In this document: positions 44,506 through 56,726 of the stretch, piece after piece
Position numbering within the stretch: the first letter of the stretch is position 1
Layout of the letters: every line of letters starts with the position of its first letter
Assembly: GCA_020081605.1 (NCBI GenBank)
Contig: JAHREC010000049.1
Coordinates: 868,001-932,000, forward strand
Direction: 5' to 3'
Source of the DNA: Albifimbria verrucaria
Taxonomy: Eukaryota > Ascomycota > Sordariomycetes > Hypocreales > Stachybotryaceae
Length of the DNA: 64,000 bases
Program-made: the position numbers and the translations under genes
Notes under the pieces: model-generated
What the model was told of the DNA's origin: nothing
The model's input: the letters and a program-made list of their open reading frames with translations, nothing else
Database searches by the model: none

Positions 44506-45504
44506 CTAAGACGGGACCAGCTCATCATGTCTTTCCCAAGTACACCAATCGGTAACGTTGGAGCGGTAAATGTCTAGCTTTCTCGGTCTTTTGTCAATAA
44601 TACGGAAATGCCCGCATTCTCGGTGCTTGCCGGAAGTGACGAAGCTAAAGTACTCGATGTCCCGAGCGCTAGCATATTTCCCAAGCACATCTTTAACACC
44701 GATCACCAAGCCCTAGGCGAATTGAGAGGGCGATATTAGTCTGTGTTTTTTGCTCTGTGGTACCTCAAACTAGTTATATTGACATGAGAAGCAACGAGGC
44801 TCGATTCCCTTCGTCTTACCCTCCATTGTATTGCGGGAGCCTGCACCAGGCTTACTAACATTCAAGCGCCCGAGTCTTCCTCGTGGCAGCCGGGAGGAGA
44901 TAGATGACTCCTTGGGTCTCTTTCCAACCCCCTCTTGGTAGGGAGAGTAATCTCATGAACCTTTTACCGACCGTCTTTACCCAGCCTTGGAACTTCTTGG
45001 ACTCTGCCAGAAACCTGCTGTCCATAGTATTCTTTCGATTCCATCATGAATTTTTGTAGGTCCTTAGCCAGGACGGACCATGGTGGATTCTCGGGAGAGT
45101 TGGGCTTCGACAAGAGTGGCTGCGATATACCACCCGAACCGGCTGAAAGGAGGGCCCTGTGCGGGGATCGGCTGCGGATCGAATTTCATACTATCAAGCT
45201 TGTGTGTGATGTCGTCCTATCCTTCTTCAAAGTTGGCCATCTTCGTCTTTTTCTCAAGTCGCCATTCGGGACGGTCCCATTCAAGGAATTTCTTGCCCTG
45301 GGGTAGAGGCAGTCTGAAGATGGCGGCCAAATGAGTTGGCGTGTGGATCTGGGGAATCGGAGCTCTTGGGGTGGCTTGAGATGGTGTTGATAGGTTGGTA
45401 GGTTGGTAGACCAATTGTCTTGAATTGCTACCAAAGGTGTGTGTGTGTGTGGAAGCGAGGGAAGGGAGGTGGATCCGTGCCTGATTATCTGTGCAGGGAA
45501 TCAT
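44506..45504 (-). pseudogene. Broken gene of unknown family
   Basis: Several minus-strand segments with coding character follow one another in changing frames: PLPQGKKFLEWDRPEWRLEK then MANFEEG and a stop (about 45300-45217); ITHKLDSMKFDPQPIPAQGP right after it; WSVLAKDLQKFMMESKEYYG (about 45000-45060); SKKFQGWVKTVGKRFMRLL; and GVKDVLGKYASARDIEYF with HFRIIDKRPRKLDIY (44709-44580). This could be one gene broken by frame changes and a stop, or a multi-exon gene whose introns I could not place. I recognise no domain. Confidence 0.4.
45437..45452 (+). repeat. TG dinucleotide repeat
   Basis: About eight TG units in the 5' part of the broken gene region. Confidence 0.7.
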
Positions 45505-46206
45505 AGCTGCTCAGTCATCAGGCACAGATGCCTGGGGTTACCTTCCTTCCACAGATGGAAATTGCCGTTTGGGGAGGTTGGTGGTTGATGTAGGGACGGG
45601 TGAGGAGCCAGGTGTAGACGCAGCACGGTAATTAGAAGAGGCGGTTGCTACTGGGCCAAAGTAGAAACGATAAGGAATCGATTTGTTATTACATAAAAAC
45701 GGGGTTGAATCTCTTCAAGCATGTGCCAAGTGCATTCTGTAAGCTCAAGATAGATGGGCAATTCAAAGATACCCTCTAGATAGGACTGTGAACTGCAAGA
45801 GCAAGTAATAAAATATGAATATGCCAAGAACTATTTAGCAGAGCTGTACTGTATATTATGATACCTACTGACACAATTACTAAGACCGTTTTGCTATAGT
45901 TGGGATATTCGCTTGTACATCAAGCAATGAATGACCATGAAGTTCCCATATATGCCAAAATGTCTTAAGCTCTGTCGCTGCATATGCGAACATTTGAGGA
46001 CACCTCATGGTAAAGACAAAAAATGATAACCTTGATAGTTGTAAAAGAAAGTCGAGAAATAAAACTGCTAGCCACGCAAGAACGAACTCGCTTTTTACCA
46101 ACTTTTGTTCATGTCGACTATAGCAAGAACCCTGAACCTTTATCAGCCTTGCTCCCAATAAGTTACCACACTCGTCTACTCGCAAACATTCGATCAGAGA
46201 AACATC
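45505..46206. other. Intergenic
   Basis: 5' flank of the coiled-coil gene. A 145-codon minus-strand ORF (45880-46317) overlaps that gene and shows no domain. AT-rich between 45700 and 46100. Confidence 0.45.
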
Positions 46207-46832
46207 ATGGGCAACGACAGTCATCCTGGTCCCGTTCCCAACCGTGGCATCACGGCCCACGAGCTCGCCATCCAGCTGGCTAAACAGCGTGAAGACATTA
46301 TCAAGAAGTGCCTTCATTCACAAGAAACTTCCAACAATCGACTAAGAAGTGATTGGGGAAGAGACCTCCGTGTTTCTGAAGGGCTTGTTCGGAGAGAGTG
46401 GGAGCGAGACCATACCGAGTCTCGATATCTCCTGCAGAGCGAGGTCGACAGCCAACTCATCCGTTTCAAGACGGATCTTAGAAACAGATGGGATAAAGAG
46501 CTCGCCGACTTCAAGGCTGAGCTGAAGACGGAATGGAGAAAGGAGCTTGATAGCTTCAAGGAAGAGGTCAGGAAAGAGATGGAGGATGCCTCGCGGAATG
46601 CAGCTGCAGACGAAGCTGAACGGCCTCGCAAGAAAAAAAGCAGGATGGCATTCTCGGTATTACGTCTAGAGTCATCAAGTTTGATGTGTGAGTACTTGCT
46701 TACACGGTCCTCTGGGTTCTAAGCTAACAGCAATTTTCTACTAGAAACTTCAACTTCAACACGAGAAAGGAGGAGCAGCCCCAAACTTCAACAAGGGGTG
46801 GCTCAACAGACAGTGATGCGACGCTGCGATAG
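46207..46832 (+). CDS. Coiled-coil protein of unknown function
   Basis: Exon 1 46207-46687, intron 46688-46744 (GTGAGT donor, GCTAAC branch, CTAG acceptor), exon 2 46745-46832. About 190 residues. The middle (about 45-135) is highly charged with regular hydrophobic positions (WDKELADFKAELKTEWRKEL), a predicted long helix or coiled coil. Near residues 140-145 a Lys/Arg cluster could be a nuclear signal. Exon 1 is one base short for the splice phase; the A7 run at about 46631-46637 is the probable site, and after it the frame reads DGILGITSRVIKFD across the junction. Start ATG follows an AT-rich leader. Partners unknown. Confidence 0.6.
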
Positions 46833-47899
46833 AGAGCTTCTGAGCCGGACAGCTCTAGTTAAAGACTGATCCTTGGCGGCGCGTTCTTGGCAAGGTAATC
46901 ACAGGTAGATCATGTAACACTGCGTCTTTTATGGATCTTGTCCTGTTTAGATATAGACGAGCAGCATCAACATTTACACCGTCGGCCTAGACACTACAGA
47001 CAGTGACCGAGACAATGCGTGGCAACATTAATCTAGTTATCTACCTCATTTCATATCATCTGTGCTGACCACTTTAGCGTCCCTATGGATGGTAGAGTGG
47101 CTTTTTCCTCCCTGTTCACAAAAGCAATACTGTCCGGTGAGACCGTAGAAACAAGCAACATGTCCAGCCATACAATCGAATAGTCTTGGGAAAAGCGCAA
47201 CGCCACAATCTGAATCGCAAAATGACAGGCTCTTGGGACGAGGCGCACGGTAGCAGATAGATGGTTTCAGCCGCGGGCTCCAGCATCACGCCACTGAACA
47301 TGCTTTTTCTAGCATGATCGTCTCTGCAGCTAAATCACAGGCCGTTATTTTGGGCGGATGTTGATGCGGAGAACACCATGGTGGGAACTGGGGAAATGGT
47401 GTTGAGATGGTAATTACTGGAACTCCATGTAGTATCACTTATCGCTTGGGCAGACGGGCGTGTCGTCTAGCTTTTCTGGCATGTTTTTCTACACGACGAG
47501 TTGTTTACGTCAGGCGTTTTTATTATTTCATTAATGGGTAGATCAAACAGTTATCAGACTAAGCTCTCTGACTTCAAATCCAAACAGGCTCGTCCACAAT
47601 GCTCAAATCATTAGGTGTGACAGGATGGGAGATTTCTGCTACCAGAAGCCATCCTGGCCACTTTCATGCTTTCGCTTAACCCCACGCTCCATCGAACCTT
47701 TGCGAATATGTTCTAACTTCTATGATTCATGAAAACACTTGTCGAGTCATCTCACTGCTCCGGCCGCCTTCCGTACACGACGTAGCTAGGATCCAGTTAG
47801 CAGATGAACAATGAGTATTGTTCCCCGATGCTCAAGGACGAGCTTCAATGAGATAAAATAAAGCAATGACATGAAACCAGAAATGGGTCAAGGGAGGAC
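46833..47899. other. Intergenic
   Basis: About 1 kb with only short minus ORFs near 47051-47301; no recognised feature. Confidence 0.45.
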
Positions 47900-49026
47900 T
47901 TACAAGGGCACCCAGCTGTGCACGTTACGGTCAAGGACCTCTTTCCGCGCCCTCGCCAGCAATACTTGGAAATAAGCCGGGTCACCCCCAAGAATCTGGG
48001 CATATCCTCGTGCAAACACATTCTCGATGTTGTCACGGAAGTGGCTCAGTTCCAGCGCCCCAATATGCTTCAGTCGTGAGTCTTTGGGCCAGGGGTTCGT
48101 CGGAATCTTGAATAGCTTCTCCTGCACGTCCTCGTAACCCGCCTCCTGGAGATACTCCTTCCATCGAATCACCTCCTGCCCGAAGCGCCCACCTTCTCCG
48201 ACATTTCGAAGTAGATGTTGCCCATCTCCACATACGCCGAGTCCGCGGGCAGCGTGCCGTCGTCGGACTGGAACGCCGGGTACGATCCGGACAGCTGCAG
48301 GTACGCGCCCGGCTTGAGGCGGGTGAGGGCCTGGCGCATGAGGCGCGGCCAGTCGCGGATAGCCATGATGAGCTCGCGCCCATGGATGAGGTCGAAGCTG
48401 GCCTCGGGCCAGAGCCACTCGTTCTCGATGTCGTCGAGCTCGAAGAACAGGTTTGGCGGCACCATGTTGGGCTGCACGGCCGCGGTGTCGACGCCGATGA
48501 CCTCGGCGGATGGGTACTGCTCCGCGACGTCGATGGCCCAGATGCCTGATCCGGTGCCCATGTCGAGGATCTTTTGGGGATTTTCCACGATGGGTGCTAT
48601 GAATAGGTTTTCCATAAGTAGTGTGAACTTGAAGTGTTGGAGATCATTGCGATCCATCTAGAAATACCAGTCAGTGGTTGATGATAATGAATCTCTCGAC
48701 TGTACATACCTCTCGGTCATCCACTGGCATCCATGGCTTGTGAATCCCATAAGCAGCATACGTACGGCCTCCCTCCTCAATGCCCTTCCTGATATCAGAC
48801 GCCAACGACGTCACATAGCTCGTCGTCGTCGACTCAGCATAACCCTCATCATCAGTAAACAAGTCTGGCTCAATATGCGACGACGGCGCGTTGCTCGATT
48901 CAGCAGTCAACGGGCGCGGTTGCTCTGCTGCGTCGCCCCCGTGGCTATCGGGTCCCGGTCTGGAGGTGTCTTGGGATGGGCAGCAGTGCCCTCTATTGGC
49001 GCTCTAGACGCCGGCGAGTCACCCAT
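47900..49026 (-). CDS. LaeA-like SAM-dependent methyltransferase
   Basis: Exons 49026-48710 and 48657-47900, intron 48658-48709 (GTATGT, CTGAC, CTAG). The N-terminus is disordered, then DLFTDDEGYAESTTTSYVTS and GGRTYAAYG, features of the fungal LaeA-like family. The class I SAM-binding motif is ILDMGTGSGIWAIDVAEQYP, followed by VIGVDTAAVQPNMVPPN, DLIHGRELI and DWPRLMRQALTRLKPGAYL. Two one-base losses in short runs (GGG 48912-48914; CCC 48188-48190) split the frame; correcting by inspection gives the family layout, about 360 residues. The substrate is unknown; LaeA itself regulates secondary metabolism in the velvet complex but many paralogs exist, so that role is not assumed. Confidence 0.85.
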
Positions 49027-49832
49027 GATGCGCTATCCTAGACGTAAGCTCTGAGTTGACGGGCCTGGCTGCAAGCAAGCGACGCTCTCCAGGTTTGGTC
49101 GACTCAGTAAAGAGGACGGGGAGTAAGCGACAAACTCGACAGGGGCGATATTCTCTCACACGGGTTCTCAGCCCGTTGGCCAAGAGCACGTTTGTGAACC
49201 TTGCTTTGTGCCCCCAAGTCGTAGTGTCACTGCGCAGGGCCAATTACAGTGGCGTCTCCAAGACAAGCTTCTAGGCGCATACGTCGCAAGCTGGCGTGCT
49301 TCCTGCGACAACCTGGATTTGTGTGAGCGTGCCATGTCTCAGAGCTTCTCTGGAGGGAAACTGAGCGCCCATGCTCCCAGCGACTCGGTAACCAGCCAAC
49401 TGGATGGCCATGTCCTGTCATGCAAGACAGGACCACACTTGCTTATTGATGTGCGCACATGTTTTTTCTTGCAAGGGTCGCCCATCTCTCTCGGTCGCAG
49501 AAAGGGATCAGGCAGTTGGATAAATTGAGACTTGGCGGAACCGCTAGTGCGGTGGAGGCCCCCGACCCGACCTGTTGTCCATCCTTCAGATGCCAGTCGC
49601 ATGCAGCTCCGGAGCGGACACTTCCAGAAATGTGATAGATCCCCTCACTGCTGCTTTGCCCTGTGACAAGACACCGTCGAGCTGCTTGCTTACCATTTGA
49701 TTTCTGTCCCGTGGCGACGAGCAGCTGACACTTGCTGGACAAATCCCTAAAGGTGGGCAGATCCTGATGTGGTTACTTGCCTAAACGGGACACTTACACG
49801 GAACCCAGGACATCACAGCGATACTGCTTCCA
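49027..49832. other. Bidirectional promoter region
   Basis: About 800 bp between the divergent LaeA-like methyltransferase and the O-methyltransferase. The overlapping ORFs on both strands lack domains. Confidence 0.5.
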
Positions 49833-51393
49833 ATGGCACTACCATCCAAGGATGCGGTCGACGAGGCCCTCGCTGGGCTTATCGACGCCGTGAAGGGCTA
49901 TTCGGATGCTCCCGACGTCGCCGGGCACATGGCCCGGGTTGAGATTATTGCGCGGGCCAAGAGTCTCATCCGCTCCGTGGTGGCGCCGGAGATGACACCG
50001 AATTACCACGGCTTGAACGTAGGTCTACCGATGCATGCCCAACTACTAGACCTAGTGATTGACGAGACGGTCAATTGGGTGTAGATGGCGGAGCTGGTTG
50101 CTATCCGAACGTTCATCAAGTTAAAGGTTCTGGATGCCATTCCCAGAGAGGGATCCATCTCACTCGAGGATCTCTCCAAAGCCACCGGCGCACAGGACTC
50201 GCTTCTGGGTAAGTATAATACTTGAGATGGTATAGAAGCATGGCGCGCGTTTACTGATGATCAACATGTAGAACGCATGGGTCGAGTCTTGGGTGAGTGA
50301 ACAGTATACGAGCCGTGACAACACCCACCGCTCCCAAGATGCATCTACACTAACACAGCTTCAGTTGCATCCGGTTTCTTGGATCAAACACGTCCAGATG
50401 GCGGCGACTACAAGCACACCAAATTCTCCCTCTCCTATCTCCTCGACAAGCCCGCCCCGGACACCTGTTCCTCGCCATGTGCGTATCCCCGCCTCCCTCC
50501 GTACCGCCACTTACACAGCCGCAGGTACGACGAGTGGTTCAAGAAGATGCACAACTTCGACGACTACCTCGTCGCCAAGGGCCAGCTCCAGAACGCCCGT
50601 GAACCGGAAGACCCGCTGCATAACCCGTACACGTACTACCACAAGCAAGAAGGCACGCCGGTGTGGGCCATCATGAGCCAGGACGCTGAGCGGTTCCAGA
50701 CGTTCCAGACGGGCATGGCCGGCATCGACCTTGCGATTCCGGTGGTTGGCCATTTTGACTTTAGCAGCTTGAAGGACTCCCTGAGGAGGAGGCCAAGGGA
50801 GTAGTTGAGCTGGTGGACGTCGGTGGCGGCCATGGAGCCGTGCTGAAGAAAATTCTGGATACGCACCCGGAGCTGTCGCCCAAGAACTGCGTCCTCCAAG
50901 ATCGGTCGGAAGTTATCGAGCTGTCGAAGCGAGATGCTATTCTCCCTGCAGAGGTCCAGCGCCAGGAACATGATTTCATGACAGAGCAGCCTGTCAAAGG
51001 TACATTTTCTAGCGAGCCCCATCACACAATTCCAGCCCCTTAAACTAGTCACTGATGATATCAACTTCTACCACAGGCGCAAAGGCATACTTCATGCGCA
51101 TGATTCTCCACGACTACGCCGACACAGTAGGTATCGAAATCCTCACGCAGCTCGCCGGCGCCATGTCACCAGAATCACGCGTCCTGATCTGCGAAATGGT
51201 ACTGCCCGCACGGGTCGGCGAGGCCGACTTCCCCGCTGCGGTCATGGATCAGGCCGTCATGACGATGGGTGGCAAGGAGCGCACGCAGGACGGCTTCGCA
51301 AAGATGCTCGAGGCGGCAGGACTCGAGCTGGTGCAGGTATGGAGGGCACCAGGTGTACCGGGAGCGTGCGTGGAAGGACGGCTGAAGAAATGA
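49833..51393 (+). CDS. SAM-dependent O-methyltransferase (COMT-like)
   Basis: Exons 49833-50018, 50085-50208, 50272-50292, 50365-50478, 50525-50999 and 51077-51393, all with GT-AG introns of 46-77 bp and matching phases. The N-terminal dimerisation/winged-helix part includes MAELVAIRTFIKLKVLDAIP and GFLDQTRPDG; the SAM site is VELVDVGGGHGAVLKKI; the candidate catalytic His lies in MRMILHDYAD, and the C-terminus in CEMVLPARVGEAD. This is the plant-type/fungal O-methyltransferase family (PF00891), about 400 residues. Two one-base losses (GG at 50459-50460; CCC about 50779-50781) break the frame. Such enzymes often act on aromatic secondary metabolites, but no PKS or NRPS is in the window. It is divergently paired with the LaeA-like gene. 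Confidence 0.85.
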
Positions 51394-51662
51394 AGCCTGT
51401 CTGCTCTTACAACATAGACAAAACGAAAGACGAGTACATGCAGGAAGCTTTGTTACTATTGTTGCTGTAACTATGTTTCAACTTTCGTTAGATGATTAGA
51501 GAGAGTGCGCTGCTAATAGATGCTCCGCTAATGAATGAAAGCAGTCTGGCCACCGATATGTTTCCTATATACGATTCATGCAGCCGGCTTCCGTCACGCA
51601 GCTTCACACAAGCATTCTTGTTCCCACAATATCAAAGCCAACCCCTTTTGTGTTTCTTTGAT

Positions 51663-52459
51663 TTACCACTTAGCGTCAGGGGACTCAAGGAAGCCCTTGA
51701 GGATGGCGACAATCTTGTCGAGGGAGGCGAGGTAGGTGCGCAGGTCACCCTGGACCTGGGCCTCGTCGCCGCCGAGCTTGGCGTAGAAGTCCTTGCGGTA
51801 GGGGCAGGCGCTCATGGCGGTGCTGAAGATGGGCTTGACGAGGAAGCTGTGGTGGGGCTTGAGGGTGGTGGAGTAGGCGGCGCGGAAGGAATCGGCAAGC
51901 TCCTCGCTGGGGTTAGCTTGGTTCTTGCTGAGGGCGATGCAGGTGAACTCGAGGCCACTGCGGGAGGCGGATTGTCAGCTTCATGGTTTAGGGGCTGGGA
52001 GAAGAGGCCACGTACCGGACGAGCCACAGGAGACCCTCGGTGGCGGTGTGCTTCTTGGACTTGATCTCGTTGCGGCAGAGGTCCTGGATGTTCTCCGACT
52101 CGGCGGGGCAGCAAGCTGACGCTCACGGAGCTTCTATAATTCGAGCCACGTTAGTATGCGGATGGATGTTGAGGCGAGAGGTTGACTGGGAACGAACCTT
52201 GACGTTTCCGAGGATATCGTTCTTGACAGGGCTGAAAGCGACGGACATGGCCTCTGTTGATCGTCAAGTCAGTCATCGTAACAAAGAATCGAGAGGGCAC
52301 GGCGGTGAAGGGCTTACCAAAGATGGTGGTCAGAGACTCGGCGGCATCGAGGAACTGGGTGGTGGCGATGGCGTTGGCCCTCTCGGCGTCAATGGGGACG
52401 TCGGTGAAGGAGGTCTTCATGGTAGAGACCCAGGTCTGGCCGGCAGCGAGAGCAGACAT
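51663..52459 (-). CDS. Glycolipid transfer protein, HET-C2-like
   Basis: Exons 52459-52318, 52253-52198, 52133-52016 and 51957-51663 with introns of 58-64 bp. About 205 residues of the all-helical GLTP fold: SVAFSPVKNDILGNV (with the Asp/Asn of the sugar-binding centre), KKHTATEGLLWLVRG (with Lys and Trp typical of glycolipid headgroup binding) and HHSFLVKPIFSTAMSACPYR (with a conserved His). Ends SPDAKW. One C is missing in GGGG at 52105-52108. GLTPs move glycosphingolipids between membranes without vesicles; the Podospora homolog HET-C2 is an incompatibility protein sensed by NACHT-WD40 receptors. This is probably the ordinary single-copy homolog; a link with the receptor at 16-20 kb is only a possibility. 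Confidence 0.9.
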
Positions 52460-54024
52460 GATGGCGAGGAGGTTGGTGGTGAATTGATAAGGGTGGATGA
52501 AGGTGTTTGGTGTTGAAGGTTGTAAGTTTGGAGAAGGAGGAGGGGTCCAAGTCCAGGTCGAGGTCGAGTCCAGGGATGTCCGTGATAGCGGTCAAGCTAC
52601 GGAAGACGGTGGGGTCAAGCCTGACGAAGCCCAGGGGCAGCAGCTACGGTTAGTTGGCCGAGGGAGGGGTAACAGGAGTACCCAGGTACTCTCTAGTAGT
52701 GAATGGCAGCAGAAGCAGAATCTGGTGCAGACGACCCCGCCATAGGTGTCCCGTTTGGGAACCGCTGAGGAGTGAACCGCGTGGCGGCACGACCAGAGCG
52801 GTACGTACCTGGGCCGTCCCTCGGGAGGACGGAGATTCTGTGGCTCCGGGCGAACCCAAGCATTCTGCATCGAAAAACCTGGATCTACAACAGAGGTTGG
52901 CTCCAGGCTCCATGGCCCATGGGCTTATACGAGACAAGCTTCCTACAGCTCCACCAAGCATTGCTCGCGCCGTGCTTGTTCGGATACGGCCTACTTGGCT
53001 AGCATGGGAAAGTGCTTATTTGGAATTGTTTAATTCTGATTGCTTTTATTTTTATTTTTAATTCTCCGGCGTGCAAGAAGTTGGGATAGCCGCATTCGAG
53101 CATGAGTCGGAGGATCAAAGAAATCATTCAATCCAATCAATCAAATCAATCAATCGGTCGATCCCCAACGACCCCTCACCCCGGGGTCATCGCACAAGCA
53201 GGCCGCCTGTTGTGCTAATTAACTACAGGCCCTTACAGGGGCTCCCAAACACAAGCACAGGCCCAGGCCAGGACGGACAGGGCAATTGAGGCTTGCTGCC
53301 AGTGACGTCACTCGTCATACTCTACGTCAAACCTCCAATATCATTCGTACCCATGCCTTTAGCCCAGGCCCTAGCATGCCTGGTGGGCGCATACTATAGT
53401 ACAGATGCTACACAGCGCAAACACTGATCAACGGAGAGAGTGTGTGTGTACATACCGTATGTGTGTGTGTGTCTTTTTGTATGTACGTACACCCAGCATC
53501 CCGGTCCACTCCAGCAGCCGCATCCAAGGCGCCGCCGGCCTTTGCTCCGTGTCATTCCAGGGACGGGACGCAGCGCAGCGCAACGCAACACACGGCGCCT
53601 GCTGCTCTCTCTCAGGTACTACCTGGGCCTGCTCTCTGCCATCACCCACGACAATGGGGCGCCTTCTCAAGTCACCCCACACCTCGAGGTGCCGTGAGCC
53701 GACTGTTTGCTTGGCTACATCCGTTTTTCTTACACGCGCGTGTTTCTCTCCATGTCTGCCAAGGCGCACGCTTTCTTGAAGCATACACGCTCCATCCGTC
53801 ATGGCCTTGGTCGTGTCCGTGTCCCCTCTTCCATCTGTGCATTAATAGTCTTCCCTTTCCCCTTACAATCAACCTCGTTTGATCCTCCAACATTGTTAGT
53901 CCACCTACAGTACACTTCTCTTTCTCTCTTTGCCGTGTCGTCTGTTCCCGCTTGTAGACCAGGAGACTGGCTCTCGCTTCCGCATCCACCGCTCTGACCC
54001 TTCGCATCCCCTGAGCGGTCCATC
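52460..54024. other. Intergenic between divergent GLTP and PLD genes
   Basis: About 1.5 kb. Contains ATCAATCA-like repeats near 53125-53155, TG repeats at 53440-53472, and a pyrimidine-rich leader before the PLD ATG. Overlapping ORFs of 80-146 codons on both strands have no domain. Confidence 0.5.
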
Positions 54025-56726
54025 ATGACAGGTGCCACGGATCACAAGTCGGATCACCATGGCTTGCATGGCATGATAGACGACCTCAAGGAAAAGTTCC
54101 ACCACACCAAGATTCACGAAGAGCTTCACGACGCCAAGGTTGCCTTCATCCACCAAAAGTTGGCTTTACCCGCATATCCCCACCCTCCCTCAGCCCTGCA
54201 GAACAACCGACTGACCTGAAATCTTTACCCCAGGCATAAAATTGGTAAATTCGGAAATTTGGTAAGGTTTAGAGGCTCACTCGTCGACGTAACAGCGGCG
54301 CTAACCTTAGGTCTCACCATCAGTTCAATTCCAACCATCGTCATGACGAGGAGCATGAGCAGCGCTGTGACGAGAAGAGGACCGCCATCTGCGAGTCCAA
54401 CCGCTTCAAGTCGTATTTCCCTGAACGCGAGGGCAATTTAATCAAGTGGTATGTCGACGGCCGCGACTACTTTTGGGCCGTCTCCGTCGCCCTCGAGCAG
54501 GCCCAGGAGAGCATCTACATCGCCGATTGGTGGCTGTCTCCCGAGCTCTTCCTGCGACGCCCTCCTTACCACGCTCAGGACTACAGGCTGGACCAGGTCC
54601 TCAAGCGAAAGGCTGAGGCCGGCGTTAACATCTACGTGATTGTCTACAAGGAGGTCGAGGCCGCTCTGACCTGCAATTCCGTACACACCAAGCATGCGCT
54701 GCAGGCTCTATGCCCCGAGGGAACCCCTGGTCACGGCAACATCCGGATCCTTCGGCATCCCGACCACAATCCTCTGGAGAACGCCGCCGACATGACCATG
54801 TACTGGGCGCATCATGAGAAGTTCATCGTCATCGACTATGCCATGGCCTTCATTGGTGGTCTGGATCTCTGCTTTGGCCGATGGGACGCCCACCAGCACC
54901 CCTGGCGGATGTCCATCCTGAGGGTGTCGCTGAGGAAATCTGGCCTGGCCAGGACTTCAACAACAACCGAGTCATGGATTTCAAAAATGTCCAGGACTGG
55001 CAGGAGAACGAGCTGAGCAAGGCCGAGTACGGCCGTATGCCGTGGCACGACGTCGCCATGGCCGTCATCGGGCCCTGCGTCTACGACATTGCCGAGCACT
55101 TTGTCCTCCGTTGGAACTTTGTCAAGCGCGACAAGTACAAGCGCGATGATCGTTACGACTGGCTCATTCTTGAGGGCCGCGAGGGCGAGGATGAGGACTT
55201 GGTAGGCGTCCAGCGTCCCAAGCACCCATGCGGTGACTACGTGAAGCATCCGTTCACGCCGCTGAGCACCAAGAACCTGGAGAACCGGGGCACCGTTCGA
55301 GCGCAGATCGTTCGCTCCAGCGCTGACTGGTCTAGCGGTATCCTTAAAGATGACTCTATTCAAAACGCCTACTGCGAGGTCATCCGAAATGCCCAGCACT
55401 ACGTCTACATTGAGAACCAGTTCTTTATCACCGCCACTGGTGACAAGCAGACTCCCATTTACAACACTATCGGCAAGGCCATTGTCGAGGCCGTTGTGCG
55501 CGCCGGCAAGGAAAACCGCAAATTCCGAGTCATTGTCATTCTGCCCGCAATTCCTGGATTTGCTGGAGATCTCCGCGAAGACGCCGCGGCAGGCACGAGA
55601 GCCATCATGGACTACCAATACAAGTCAATCTGCCGAGGAGAGAATTCCATATTCGAGCAGATCAAAGCCCAGGGAGTTGATCCCACCAACCACATATTCT
55701 TCTTTAACCTCCGCTCGTATGATCGCATCAACATGACGCCAGCCATGGAGGAGGTGGAGAAAAGACGGGCATCAAGTACCAGGAAGTTCAGCGTGCCGAG
55801 GCCGAGGAGATCATGGCAGAGGGCATCCACGGTACTGCCGAAAGCCACAATGAGCGAGATGCCCACATGGGCGGAGAGCACGTTCAGAAGGATAGACAGA
55901 ACGACGCCGAGTACCAAAGGGCCCTGCGAGCCAAAACAGACTTCGAGGCGGCAGCACCGGCAGAGGGCCCAGCCAGCAAAGCCTCGCTCGCCTACCACGC
56001 CATGGCCGGTCACGGTTCACTCAAAGACGAGCCCTGGGACGACAACGATCCGGAGTCCGAGGTTAAGAGGTGGATCCAGGAGGAGCTTTACGTGCATGCT
56101 AAGCTTCTAATTGCCGACGACCGCGTCGTCATCTGCGGCTCGAGCAACCTCAACGACCGCAGCCAGCAGGGCGATCACGACAGCGAGCTCAGCATCGTCA
56201 TGGAGGACACCCGCATGGTTCAGAGCACCATGAATGGGCAGCCTTTCGAGGCGGGCTACCACGCAACGACGCTGCGAAGGTATCTCTGGCGTGAGCACTT
56301 GGGACTTCTGCCGATGCAGGAGTGGAGTGCGGAGGGCGACATCAACGCCATGCCACCCAACGTGAACCCTGAAAACAACGTCCTTGATCAGGACGAGGCC
56401 TGGAAGTTTGTGGAAGATCCTTTGGGCGAAGAGCTGTGGAACACTTGGACAGGCCAGGCAGATGTCAATACTAAGATGTTCCGACACCTGTTCCACGCTG
56501 ATCCTGATGATCACAGTAAGTTGACATTCCCTGACAGCAAACTCCGGCACACGGGCCGAGGGCTAACAGACATATAGTCAAAACCTTTGAGGACTACGAC
56601 CGGTACATGCCACCCAAGGGCGTGAAGCCAGGACACATTTTCGACCAGTTCATGCCGCCCGAGGATGCGCGCAAGAAGTTGGACGCCATCAAGGGCCACT
56701 TGGTGTGGATGCCGCTAGACTTTTGA
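54025..56726 (+). CDS. Phospholipase D
   Basis: Exons 54025-54158, 54234-54261, 54324-56515 and 56578-56726. About 850 residues. Two HxKx4D catalytic motifs are clear: HHEKFIVIDYAMAFIGG (first) and HAKLLIADDRVVICGSSNLN (second), with the IYIADWWLSPELFLRRP and VYIENQFFITAT segments typical of PLD. There is no PX or PH domain N-terminal; instead a His-rich short helix region. PLD hydrolyses phosphatidylcholine to phosphatidic acid and choline at membranes. Two one-base losses (CCCC about 54899-54902; AAAA about 55760-55763) split the frame and conserved sequence continues on both sides. The acidic insertion between motifs is variable. Conserved fungal gene of the Pld1/Spo14 family, in the short form. 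Confidence 0.9.

Noticed and set aside
50019..50084. In-frame stop in the O-methyltransferase
   Set aside because: The TAG is the acceptor of a 66-bp intron starting GTAGGT; splicing restores the family sequence.
51492..52064. 190-codon plus-strand ORF
   Set aside because: Antisense to the last GLTP exons; no domain.
54836..55618. 260-codon minus-strand ORF
   Set aside because: Antisense shadow of phospholipase D; GC-rich third positions produce long open antisense frames.
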